Below are positions 5,725 to 12,812 of a DNA stretch of 15,608 nucleotides, piece by piece. The notes under the pieces are model-generated. The model did no database searches and was not told the origin of the DNA. It saw only the letters and a program-made list of their open reading frames with translations. Source of the stretch: a bacterium UBP17_UBA6191 (GTDB lineage Bacteria; Muiribacteriota; UBA6191); the NCBI GenBank assembly GCA_002422125.1, contig DITF01000350.1, forward strand, positions 1,939 to 17,546, read 5' to 3'. Position 1 is the stretch's first letter; each line of letters begins with the position of its first letter. The position numbers and the translations under genes are program-made.

Positions 5725-6972
5725 TTAATTCTGAGAAGTGGTCTCTGGAGCCGTTTTGTTGAGTTGAGGCAAAGCAAGCACCTCGGAATGAATTAGTCGG
5801 GCGCGGTTTAGGGGCCAGTATAAAAACAGGGCCTGACCTTTGAGATTGCCCTTGGGGACCATGCCCCAGAATCGGGAGTCAAGGGAGTTGTCGCGGTTGT
5901 CGCCAAGTACAAAATAATAGCCTTTGGGGACTTCAAATTCTTTAACATTGTCGCCTGGGCCGCTGTGATCAATGCCTGGTGTAAAAGAAATTCTTAGGGC
6001 TTTCCAGCTTCCGGCCTGATAGGACTTGCCACCAACAAGGATGGAACCATCGGTGTTGATTAAGACGGAATCGCCTTCAGAGGCCAGAACCTTTTTAGCG
6101 TGGCGATAATATCCAAGCGCTGGTTGGGCAGTCCGAAGATCAATCTCCCCTCCAGCTTTGACCCCAGGTTGGGCTGAGAAATAGGACTGGCTGGTAATAC
6201 TGAGGCCGCTATCCCAGTCCAGAATGTACATATCCTTGCCGAGGTTAATCTCACGACGAAAGGCGAACAATTCATCGCGGGACAATTCCCGAAAATCACG
6301 GCCACTGCTTAAAATGGTGTAGTCCTCTTTGATAGGAGTACCGTTCAGATAAAGAACCTTTTCACGAATGGAGATACGATCCCCAGGTAATCCAATCAGC
6401 CTTTTAATAAAGTCACGGCTCGGATCCAGAGGAAAGTTAAACACCACCACATCCCCGCGCGACGGTTCCTCAAAATAGTAGGCGGCTTTGTTTACCCAGA
6501 TATAATCGCCTTCAATCAGGGTGTTCATCATGGAAGCAGATGGAATGTATGAGCCTTGCAGAAAAAAAGTATTTAAACCAACAATGAGAATTACAGCCCG
6601 GGCCAGTCCCTCTACCCAGTCTCGAATCAGGCTTTTATGCCAAATCATCAAATCCCAGGACTTGCCTTCCACATCAATGGTAAAGCGATTCAGACCACGG
6701 TACATTTTGCTGGTGAATACAATTTGATTGTCTTCCGATACCTCGCGTTTGATTTTGAGATTTTTGTCGGCGAACTTGCCAGTAATGTTCACAGAGGCTG
6801 GAGCTTCGTGAAACAATAGTCTGACTCTGACAAGGTTGTTGTTAAAAATGTTGGAATTAGAGCGGATTTTTTTGTATTCCACTTCAGAAGAATCATCAAA
6901 AAAGGCCGATGACAGGCCTTCGCGGGGAAAACCGCTGATGTAGATGTTCTGAAGAAAATCCGGTAATTTCAC
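5725..6972 (-). CDS. lepB: Signal peptidase I with extra N-terminal beta domain
   Basis: A 415-residue type I signal peptidase, which removes Sec and Tat signal peptides at the outer face of the inner membrane. One membrane segment lies at residues about 122-140. It is followed by YIPSASMMNTL with nucleophile Ser147, then RGDVVVF, and FIKRLIGLPGD with general base Lys190, and finally GDNRDNSLDSRFWG at 357-370. Between the last two boxes lies a long segment (about 199-350) with low conservation. The first 115 residues are unusual. Residues 47-112 resemble a CBM48 or E-set beta-sandwich (VRLLFHEAP, VNITGKF, GLNRFTIDVEGKSWDL) and should be cytoplasmic if the membrane helix is a signal anchor. 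The GTG start overlaps the era stop (GTGA) and has AGGTGG about 8 bases upstream. It is the last gene of the corA-era-lepB group. Confidence 0.93.
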   Translation of the reverse strand: MKLPDFLQNIYISGFPREGLSSAFFDDSSEVEYKKIRSNSNIFNNNLVRVRLLFHEAPASVNITGKFADKNLKIKREVSEDNQIVFTSKMYRGLNRFTIDVEGKSWDLMIWHKSLIRDWVEGLARAVILIVGLNTFFLQGSYIPSASMMNTLIEGDYIWVNKAAYYFEEPSRGDVVVFNFPLDPSRDFIKRLIGLPGDRISIREKVLYLNGTPIKEDYTILSSGRDFRELSRDELFAFRREINLGKDMYILDWDSGLSITSQSYFSAQPGVKAGGEIDLRTAQPALGYYRHAKKVLASEGDSVLINTDGSILVGGKSYQAGSWKALRISFTPGIDHSGPGDNVKEFEVPKGYYFVLGDNRDNSLDSRFWGMVPKGNLKGQALFLYWPLNRARLIHSEVLALPQLNKTAPETTSQN

Positions 6973-7862
6973 TTAAGCCCCACCTGCTTTAGAATCCCGT
7001 CATTTTGTCTCCAGCCAGGTTTGACCTTGACCCAAAGACTTAACTCCACTTTTTTCTTAAAAAAGCGTCTAGCCCGCATACTGGTGTGTTTGCGCACCCA
7101 ATTCAAAAGCTCTCCGTCTTCCCCAATTACAATGCCCTTCTGACCATCTTTTTCCACAAAGATTGTCACTCCAGCCACAATTTTGGTTTCAGTCTCCACT
7201 AGCTCGGTCACACTGACCCCTAAGCTAAACGGCACTTCCTCTTCCGTCTTGCGAAACAGGCCTTCCCGTACAAATTCGGCCAGTAAAAATGCCGGACCCC
7301 TATCCGTGAATTGCTCCTCAGGATAAAACTGGGGACCCGCAGGTACTAAGGCTTCCATAATGTCGGTGAGTTTATCGAGGTTTCGCTTGGACTTGGCTGA
7401 AACTGGAATAATTTCTTTCACTTTAGGAAACAGCTCTGGAAGCTGACTTAAAAGTGGAATCAGGTGATGATCCCTTAAAATATCCAGTTTATTGACCACC
7501 AACACAACAGGAACCTTGGCATTTTCACAGACAATATCAAGAAATGCCTTGTTTTTCTCAAGGCTTGGTCTTTTGCCATCCAGGATGTACAGAATCATGT
7601 CCGCTTCGGAAAGCGAACGATCAATCTCCTGTCGGAAAAAGGCGTCAATCTTCATTTTGCCCTGATAAAAACCGGGGGTGTCCAGAAACAGAAGCTGGCA
7701 GGTATCCGTATGCCGGATGCCCAGAATCTGATTCCTAGTGGTTTGAGGCTTAGACGAAATGATGGCAAGATCCTTACCAATCAATTGATTCAACAGTGTG
7801 GATTTACCAGCGTTGGGCAGTCCCACAATTGCAACCCAGGCAGAACGAAAATCAGAAATCAT
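6969..7862 (-). CDS. era: Ribosome-assembly GTPase Era
   Basis: A 297-residue GTPase that binds 16S rRNA and helps mature the 30S subunit. GTPase motifs in order, numbered from the ATG at 7862: G1 GLPNAGKST at 14-22, G2 in QTTRN (about 40-44), G3 DTPGF at 61-65, G4 NKLD at 124-127 and G5 SAK at 155-157. The C-terminal KH domain has its GxxG loop as GEDG within VIGEDG at 245-250, so the loop is acidic rather than the more usual basic type. This start gives 13 residues before the P-loop and a length close to the E. coli protein (301). In-frame alternatives are GTG at 7880 (GGGG 4 bases upstream) and ATG at 7910, which would overlap corA by 19 bases. None has an ideal ribosome-binding site. The stop overlaps the lepB GTG. 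Confidence 0.95.
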   Translation of the reverse strand: MISDFRSAWVAIVGLPNAGKSTLLNQLIGKDLAIISSKPQTTRNQILGIRHTDTCQLLFLDTPGFYQGKMKIDAFFRQEIDRSLSEADMILYILDGKRPSLEKNKAFLDIVCENAKVPVVLVVNKLDILRDHHLIPLLSQLPELFPKVKEIIPVSAKSKRNLDKLTDIMEALVPAGPQFYPEEQFTDRGPAFLLAEFVREGLFRKTEEEVPFSLGVSVTELVETETKIVAGVTIFVEKDGQKGIVIGEDGELLNWVRKHTSMRARRFFKKKVELSLWVKVKPGWRQNDGILKQVGLK

Positions 7863-7891
7863 AGTGCGCGAGGATATCACTAAACCCCATG

Positions 7892-8836
7892 TTATAGCCA
7901 GCGTTTCCATCGGAAAAACAGAAGAGGCACAGCAGAAGATACAAGCATCATCCCCAAAGCCATGGGATAACCCATACCCATATCAAGCTCCGGCATGACC
8001 TTAAAGTTCATGCCATAAATTCCGGCAATCAGGGTAGGAGGCATCAAGACCAGAGTCAATACTGTCAAAACCTTCACAATCCGGCTCTGTTCTTCATGCA
8101 ACCGACCTCTTAAGCTGTCCTGAGCATATTTTAAAGCTTCCGTTAAAGAATCCATATGCCTTAAAAGGGATTCGGTCTGTTCGACCATGATTCTGACCCG
8201 CCGATCCAATTGCTCGCCCACAAAACTGCCCTTCAGGAAGTTATACAAAATTCTTTGCGATTCCGTGACATTTTCCCTCAGGAGCATAAAACTATCAAAC
8301 ATTGCCAATAGTTGATTTAATATTCCTGATGGCTCGGTTTCAGGGTTTCTGACCGTTTCAAGCATAGAGTAAATTTCCCTTTGCCCCTTTTCAACCAATT
8401 CCCATAACATAGTGATTCGGGACTCTAAAAAAATACAAAAGGCAATGGCTCCATTCATGCCATCCACTCTATGATTTTCGACTCGGCGCAAAGAATCATC
8501 TAGGTCAGGAGCCTTTCCGCAACTCAGACTAAAAAAAATGTTTCCATCGGTACAAAACACCAGAGGCAAAACCCGGTAGTCATCTCCTTCTGGTTCCAGA
8601 GTAAAACTCTTGATTAAAAATATCTCCCGATCCTTAAACCAATACCAGCGTTTGGATATTTCATCATTCAGATCAAGCACAGGTAGATCGAGGTAGGAAA
8701 ATGCCTGATTAAGCTCAGAACTGTTGTCAGCCTTTAAGCTTAGCCAAATCAGATTGCCAGGAACCCTTTCAGGCCAACCATTGAGTTCTTCTTTCACGAT
8801 TCTGTCTTCTTCACGACAATACTGGATAATCTTCAA
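7892..8836 (-). CDS. corA: CorA-family magnesium/cobalt transporter
   Basis: A 314-residue membrane channel for divalent metals (Mg2+, Co2+), assembling as a pentamer by family knowledge. The C-terminus has two membrane helices at about 254-273 and 290-309. The first ends in the signature YGMNF (GMN at 275-277), followed by the usual MPEL loop. Before them lies the long helical stalk rich in charged residues (about 180-250). The N-terminal domain is the CorA alpha/beta funnel. I place the start at TTG 8836-8834: AGGAG ends 6 bases upstream and the length then equals typical CorA (316 in E. coli). A longer frame to ATG 8911 would add 25 very basic residues with no homologous look and no ribosome-binding site, and would run under the promoter region. 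It lies 29 bases before era and diverges from the protease gene. Confidence 0.9.
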   Translation of the reverse strand: MKIIQYCREEDRIVKEELNGWPERVPGNLIWLSLKADNSSELNQAFSYLDLPVLDLNDEISKRWYWFKDREIFLIKSFTLEPEGDDYRVLPLVFCTDGNIFFSLSCGKAPDLDDSLRRVENHRVDGMNGAIAFCIFLESRITMLWELVEKGQREIYSMLETVRNPETEPSGILNQLLAMFDSFMLLRENVTESQRILYNFLKGSFVGEQLDRRVRIMVEQTESLLRHMDSLTEALKYAQDSLRGRLHEEQSRIVKVLTVLTLVLMPPTLIAGIYGMNFKVMPELDMGMGYPMALGMMLVSSAVPLLFFRWKRWL

Positions 8837-8842
8837 CCCAAA

Positions 8843-8848
8843 CTCCTG
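8843..8848 (-). promoter_or_regulatory. Shine-Dalgarno CAGGAG that fixes the corA TTG start
   Basis: The minus strand reads CAGGAG, 6 bases, then TTG at 8836. The spacing is ideal and argues for the internal TTG rather than the ATG at 8911. Confidence 0.6.
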
Positions 8849-8854
8849 ACAAAT

Positions 8855-8863
8855 TGTTATAAT
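8855..8863 (+). promoter_or_regulatory. Extended -10 promoter of the protease gene; overlaps a possible corA -10
   Basis: TGTTATAAT is a perfect extended -10 (TGn plus TATAAT). It ends 9 bases before the ATG at 8873 and no Shine-Dalgarno intervenes, so the mRNA should be leaderless or nearly so. On the other strand the same bases read TATAAC (8861-8856), which may serve as -10 for corA. Two divergent promoters would then share one melting region. Confidence 0.5.
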
Positions 8864-8872
8864 CCCTGACTT

Positions 8873-10183
8873 ATGCGGATCCTTATTTTTATGCTTATCG
8901 GCCTTTGCCATACCATGGCTTCAGACTGGGGCGACTTTTCTTTATACCAAACACGGTACGCACCACAAAGCACAGCGGTTCTGCCTCCCGATTCTGATAC
9001 TATCGCCCAATACCACAAATTACCCGACATTGAAAAACCAGAATTTCTGAAAAATTACTTTCAGAACCAACCCCACAAAAGAACATTCGACAGTCTTTTG
9101 ATTCAGGGCTCAAGAACAGAGCTCTCAAGATTTTTCAGTCTGATGCCAGCGCAAACGCTTTTTTCCTTGCCGGAACAAAACATATATTTAATCCGTGTCC
9201 CTGATAGTTTTCATGGAGAAGAGTTTCGCAAAAATATCAAAGCTGAATTTCCGGCCCTTCTAGTCGAAACCAATCAGGATCTTATTGGCCTGCCTGATCT
9301 CAATCATAATCCCCCCTCTGGCTCAGTTCTAAACTATTCCCCCTGGTTGGATACACTTAACAATCGTCTTGGTCCCCCAAAACGCAAAATTCCCATCGCT
9401 ATTTTAGATTCTGGAGTCTCAGCACATGAAGACCTGCCCCCAGTTCGACCCATGTCGGGGATGGATCCCAACGGGCATGGGACCCATGTGGCCGGAATTC
9501 TTGCAGCCATTCAGGGTAATGGTATTGGTGTGGATGGTGTCAGCTCCCAAACGAATCTTCGCTCCTATCCTGTGCTTGGCACAAATGGAGAAGGCCGGCT
9601 GATTGATTTAGTCTCGGCTGTGATTCAGGCCTGCCGAGATGGAAACGAAATTATTAATTTGTCGCTGGGAACCAAGGAACATTCGCAGATTCTTTTTGAT
9701 ATCCTGACGGTTGTGGGCAAAAAATGTATTCTGGTGGCTGCTTCCGGCAATGATGGAACCGATCAACCCTATCTACCCGCATCTCATCCCCTTGTGATTG
9801 GGGTGGGCTCAGTGAATAAAGACGGCATGCTTTCCAATTTTTCAAATTATGGTAGCAACCTTAAAATCAGCTTTTTTGGTGAAGATGTATTGAGCACCTG
9901 GCCTCGCAATACTTACAAAACGCTATCCGGTACTTCAATGGCTGCGCCTCAGGTGAGTGGATTTTTGGCTGAAGCCTTGAGTCGCATTCCCACCCGTCTT
10001 GATCCATCTCTGATATTGGATGCTGTGCAAAGACATAAAACCCGCTCTGTTACTGTGTTAAATATACCTCATTCGTTAATGGATCCTCCCTTGTTTGCCT
10101 ACGAACTCTCCAATGCCTACAAACGCAGTCAAGGAATGATTGAGGATGTGGAGCCAGACTTAAGAAGAAGAACCGCCCAATAA
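8873..10183 (+). CDS. Secreted subtilisin-like serine protease (S8 family)
   Basis: A 436-residue subtilase. The N-terminus is a Sec signal peptide (MRILIF, hydrophobic core, likely cleavage after TMA at residue 16). Residues about 20-165 should be the propeptide and linker. The catalytic triad is complete: Asp179 in AILDSGV, His202 in GHGTHVAG, Ser355 in SGTSMAAP, with oxyanion Asn293 in ASGNDG. The catalytic domain is compact (about 172-400) and is followed by a short charged tail ending DLRRRTAQ with no visible anchor, so the enzyme is probably released or periplasmic. The gene has its own extended -10 promoter, apparently gives a leaderless mRNA, and converges with the next gene, leaving 14 bases between stops. 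The substrate cannot be told. Family assignment is certain from the motifs. Confidence 0.93.
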   Translation: MRILIFMLIGLCHTMASDWGDFSLYQTRYAPQSTAVLPPDSDTIAQYHKLPDIEKPEFLKNYFQNQPHKRTFDSLLIQGSRTELSRFFSLMPAQTLFSLPEQNIYLIRVPDSFHGEEFRKNIKAEFPALLVETNQDLIGLPDLNHNPPSGSVLNYSPWLDTLNNRLGPPKRKIPIAILDSGVSAHEDLPPVRPMSGMDPNGHGTHVAGILAAIQGNGIGVDGVSSQTNLRSYPVLGTNGEGRLIDLVSAVIQACRDGNEIINLSLGTKEHSQILFDILTVVGKKCILVAASGNDGTDQPYLPASHPLVIGVGSVNKDGMLSNFSNYGSNLKISFFGEDVLSTWPRNTYKTLSGTSMAAPQVSGFLAEALSRIPTRLDPSLILDAVQRHKTRSVTVLNIPHSLMDPPLFAYELSNAYKRSQGMIEDVEPDLRRRTAQ

Positions 10184-10197
10184 GGCTATCCGCCGAT

Positions 10198-11556
10198 TTA
10201 TTTCAGAACTAATACCAGCCTAAAACCCAGATTCTTTGCTCTTTGGGATCTTGGCATCCCTTTTCGTTTAAGTGGAGATAGCTGCAATAAAGGCGTGTCA
10301 TAACCACCACCACGAATGGTTTTTTCCAGTGATTCATTTTTATTCTCAGGATTCGGAATCAGTAAATTGGCATCTGAGAGCTTCAAAAAGTAGTCTTTGT
10401 CATAAGAATCGCTACTCCATTCCCAGACATTTCCAAATAGATCAGAAAAGCCCAGACCAGTGGGATCCTTGAGTGCGGTAGCATGCACTACGGACACAGA
10501 ATTGGCTTCATACCAGGCAAAGTCTTGAGGGCTGGATTGAGGCGAGGCTGGGAAATGTGTGGCGGCATACTCCCATTCCATTTCTGTCGGTAAACGATAC
10601 AGATCTGTTGTGCTGGAGTTTAATCGTGTTAAAAACTCCTGTAGATCATCCCAACTGACATTTTCCACCGGACAACTTAAACCACAGCTTGTAAAATAGG
10701 CTGGATTAGTGCCCATGACACTCTTCCACTGACCTTGTGTCACTTCCGATTGGCCCATAAAAATAGCATTGCTGAACAAATATCTCTGATTTGACTGATC
10801 CTGACGGTTCATAATACCCGGAGGCAAAAGCAAAAATTCCGTATTTAGTACATCATCTTTATACTTCATCCCTGCATGAAATCTCTCATCCAAGCGATGG
10901 AGTTCTGACTCCAGATCCTGAAGTCTTAGTGGATTTTTGGAACCCATGAGATACCGAGCCATTGTAGTATCGGAAAAATTTGCCTGGATTTCCTTCCAGA
11001 CCATGACCGTCAGATACAAAGCATTCCAACGAAAGAACGAGTTTCTGGCAAAAATTGTTTGGCTTTCCACCAGCCAAGCTGGAGCATGTTCTACCATATC
11101 TGGAGTGGTGGGCATGGTGCGTAGGGCAGACATGGACTGTATAAACAGATCGCGGGCCAGAGCTTCTCGGCGACCAGAATCCACTGGTTTTTGGGTAACC
11201 TCTGGCTTAGGGGCCGACGGTGCCTTGCGTTCAGCTAGAGCAATTTGACTCAGGGCCTGAAGAGCAGGAACATAAAATCGGCCTTCGACTCCGGCCGTGC
11301 CAATATAATGTAACAACAGTTCTCGGGCTCTGATTGGTTGGTTGGCCTTCCAAAGAATTAATCCATATTCAGCCAAAAATTCAGGAGTTTTATCATAATC
11401 CAGTTCATACAGTTTTTGATAAATCGTCGAAGCCTTCAAAAAATCCTGGGCTTTAAGGGCATGGGCTGCCTCATCCATTAAACCGGTTCGAGTATCCTCA
11501 GACACGCATAACGACAGGCTCAATAAAAAACAAAATACAAATTTTAACAATCGCAT
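10198..11556 (-). CDS. Exported FGE/SUMF1-fold protein lacking the catalytic cysteines
   Basis: A 452-residue protein with a Sec signal peptide (residues 1 to about 19). Residues about 25-110 are helical and TPR-like, with a DEAAHALKAQDFLKASTIYQ repeat-type helix pair. Residues about 111-130 are a Pro/Lys-rich linker. The C-terminal 210 residues form the formylglycine-generating-enzyme fold: MGQSEVTQGQWKSVMG, PVENVSWDDLQEFL, YRLPTEMEWEYAA, GLGFSDLFGNVWEW, IRGGGYD and a final NLGFRLVL. In true FGE the segment after RGG carries two active cysteines; here that segment (residues 416-446) has none. The only cysteine pair is CGLSC at 291-295, elsewhere in the fold. Sulfatase activation is therefore unlikely, and a structural or binding role is likelier. 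A TACGAT box lies 11 bases before the ATG, with GGAG almost touching the start codon. Confidence 0.85.
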   Translation of the reverse strand: MRLLKFVFCFLLSLSLCVSEDTRTGLMDEAAHALKAQDFLKASTIYQKLYELDYDKTPEFLAEYGLILWKANQPIRARELLLHYIGTAGVEGRFYVPALQALSQIALAERKAPSAPKPEVTQKPVDSGRREALARDLFIQSMSALRTMPTTPDMVEHAPAWLVESQTIFARNSFFRWNALYLTVMVWKEIQANFSDTTMARYLMGSKNPLRLQDLESELHRLDERFHAGMKYKDDVLNTEFLLLPPGIMNRQDQSNQRYLFSNAIFMGQSEVTQGQWKSVMGTNPAYFTSCGLSCPVENVSWDDLQEFLTRLNSSTTDLYRLPTEMEWEYAATHFPASPQSSPQDFAWYEANSVSVVHATALKDPTGLGFSDLFGNVWEWSSDSYDKDYFLKLSDANLLIPNPENKNESLEKTIRGGGYDTPLLQLSPLKRKGMPRSQRAKNLGFRLVLVLK

Positions 11557-11588
11557 ACTCCGTTACTATCGTAGCGGAAACAATTCCC

Positions 11589-11597
11589 TGTTATACT
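11589..11597 (+). promoter_or_regulatory. Extended -10 promoter of the tandem beta-domain protein
   Basis: TGTTATACT is a TGn extension plus a five-of-six TATAAT match. It ends 6 bases before the ATG at 11604, with only TTTCTT between, so there is no ribosome-binding site and probably no leader. Confidence 0.45.
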
Positions 11598-11603
11598 TTT
11601 CTT

Positions 11604-12812
11604 ATGCTCAGAATCTATTCTCTTTTATTACTACTCTTTGTGTCGCATATTTTTTGCGGATCTGCCGGAGTCAAAAACGGTACCATATCGGGTAGCGTTC
11701 GTGAGGGAATAGGCAAACCACTTGGTGGTGTTACCGTGTTTGCGGTATTTCAAGGCGAGCCTCAGATTATTCGGCAGGCAATTTCTGATCAGGCTGGAAA
11801 TTATGTACTTAATAATCTAAGGGTTGGTAAATATGCTCTGGGGTTTCAAAAGTATGGATATGAAACCATATCCGCCGAAGAATCCAATAACACAACCGGG
11901 GGCACAAAACTTGGACCCACAAATTTAAAAGCCTATGTGGAATCTGGGGGCCATTTTGTTATGGGCCCAGTTTCTTTGAAATCTTTAGGTGCGTTTGGGA
12001 CTACCCGCTACAGCATCCGAATCGTAGATAGCCTGACCGGAGAAACCGTGCCACAAGCCACAGTAACCATTGGTACTAATCAGGCCTATTTAACCAGTGA
12101 CGGGACTTATGCCGTAGATGTTCCCACTGAACCGGGCGAAGCCCAAAAACCCTTAATCGTTTCTGTCTTGGCCCCAGGCTTTAAAGAGACTCAGGCTCAA
12201 TTGCTACCAGCACCTGGAGGGGTTTTAGAACAAGTGTTACAGATGGAACCAGAACTAGCCGAAATTGAAGGATTTATTAACCTTGGTGGTTTGCCTAGTG
12301 CCAATCTATTTTCTCAAGCCACCATTTTAGTAGATGGATTACCCAAAGAATCCTTAAATGTGAAGACCGATGATTCTGGTTATTTTCGGGTTACTGTCCC
12401 AGCGAGCACACCGGATAGAGTCCGCTCCTTTCATGTAAATATTTTTATGCGTGGTTTTTTTCCGATTCGCATACCCAACATCATTGCACCGATAGCCGGA
12501 GCCACAACTATTTCCTACACTCCGAGCCTAACTCCCCAGACAGTTTCGGTTATCGGGCAGGTTAGTACTGCCTTGGGCGGCACCGGAAGGCCCTCTGCCT
12601 CAAATCAGGCCGTCATTTTAGAGCTTGGGGTCGTAGCCCCCATTCAGGCTGGCACCTTTGTGTTTCCCTCAGTTCCGGTGGAATTTCCTTTGACTGTAAA
12701 GGTATTTTTAATCAATGAACAGGCCGAGCTTGGTTCGGCTGAAACCCAGTTTACGGCGGCCATAAATGGCACTGGTAGTTTCAGCCTGCCAACTCTGATA
12801 ACTCAGCCTTAG
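11604..12812 (+). CDS. Exported protein of tandem carboxypeptidase-regulatory-like domains
   Basis: A 402-residue protein with a Sec signal peptide (MLRIYS then a Leu-rich core, residues 1 to about 21). The remainder looks like four consecutive beta-sandwich repeats. Repeat 1 (about 27-90) is a clear carboxypeptidase-regulatory domain: GTISGSV, GKPLGGVTVFA, SDQAGNYVLNNLRVGKY and KYGYE. Repeat 2 (about 135-196) has SIRIVD, VPQATVTI, SDGTYAVDV and APGFK. Repeat 3 (about 222-290) has IEGFIN, QATILVDG, DDSGYFRVTV and MRGFFP. Repeat 4 (about 312-375) has VIGQVSTA and QAVILEL. No enzyme domain or membrane anchor follows, so it is probably a surface or periplasmic adhesion or binding protein. Its 3' end overlaps the 3' end of the converging kinase gene by 32 bases. 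Repeats 2-4 are my reading of pattern, not a search result. Confidence 0.75.
   Translation: MLRIYSLLLLLFVSHIFCGSAGVKNGTISGSVREGIGKPLGGVTVFAVFQGEPQIIRQAISDQAGNYVLNNLRVGKYALGFQKYGYETISAEESNNTTGGTKLGPTNLKAYVESGGHFVMGPVSLKSLGAFGTTRYSIRIVDSLTGETVPQATVTIGTNQAYLTSDGTYAVDVPTEPGEAQKPLIVSVLAPGFKETQAQLLPAPGGVLEQVLQMEPELAEIEGFINLGGLPSANLFSQATILVDGLPKESLNVKTDDSGYFRVTVPASTPDRVRSFHVNIFMRGFFPIRIPNIIAPIAGATTISYTPSLTPQTVSVIGQVSTALGGTGRPSASNQAVILELGVVAPIQAGTFVFPSVPVEFPLTVKVFLINEQAELGSAETQFTAAINGTGSFSLPTLITQP

Noticed and set aside
5716..5735. Direct repeat ATTCTGAG flanking TTTA at the lepB stop
   Set aside because: Two 8-base copies only, partly coding, with no sign of an attachment site or insertion.
5725..8836. 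corA-era-lepB as a novel functional unit
   Set aside because: All three are ordinary housekeeping families that probably share a transcript. I see no evidence of a joint function.
8873..12812. Protease, FGE-fold protein and beta-domain protein as one dedicated system
   Set aside because: The three genes alternate in strand with separate promoters. Nothing beyond adjacency and export links them.
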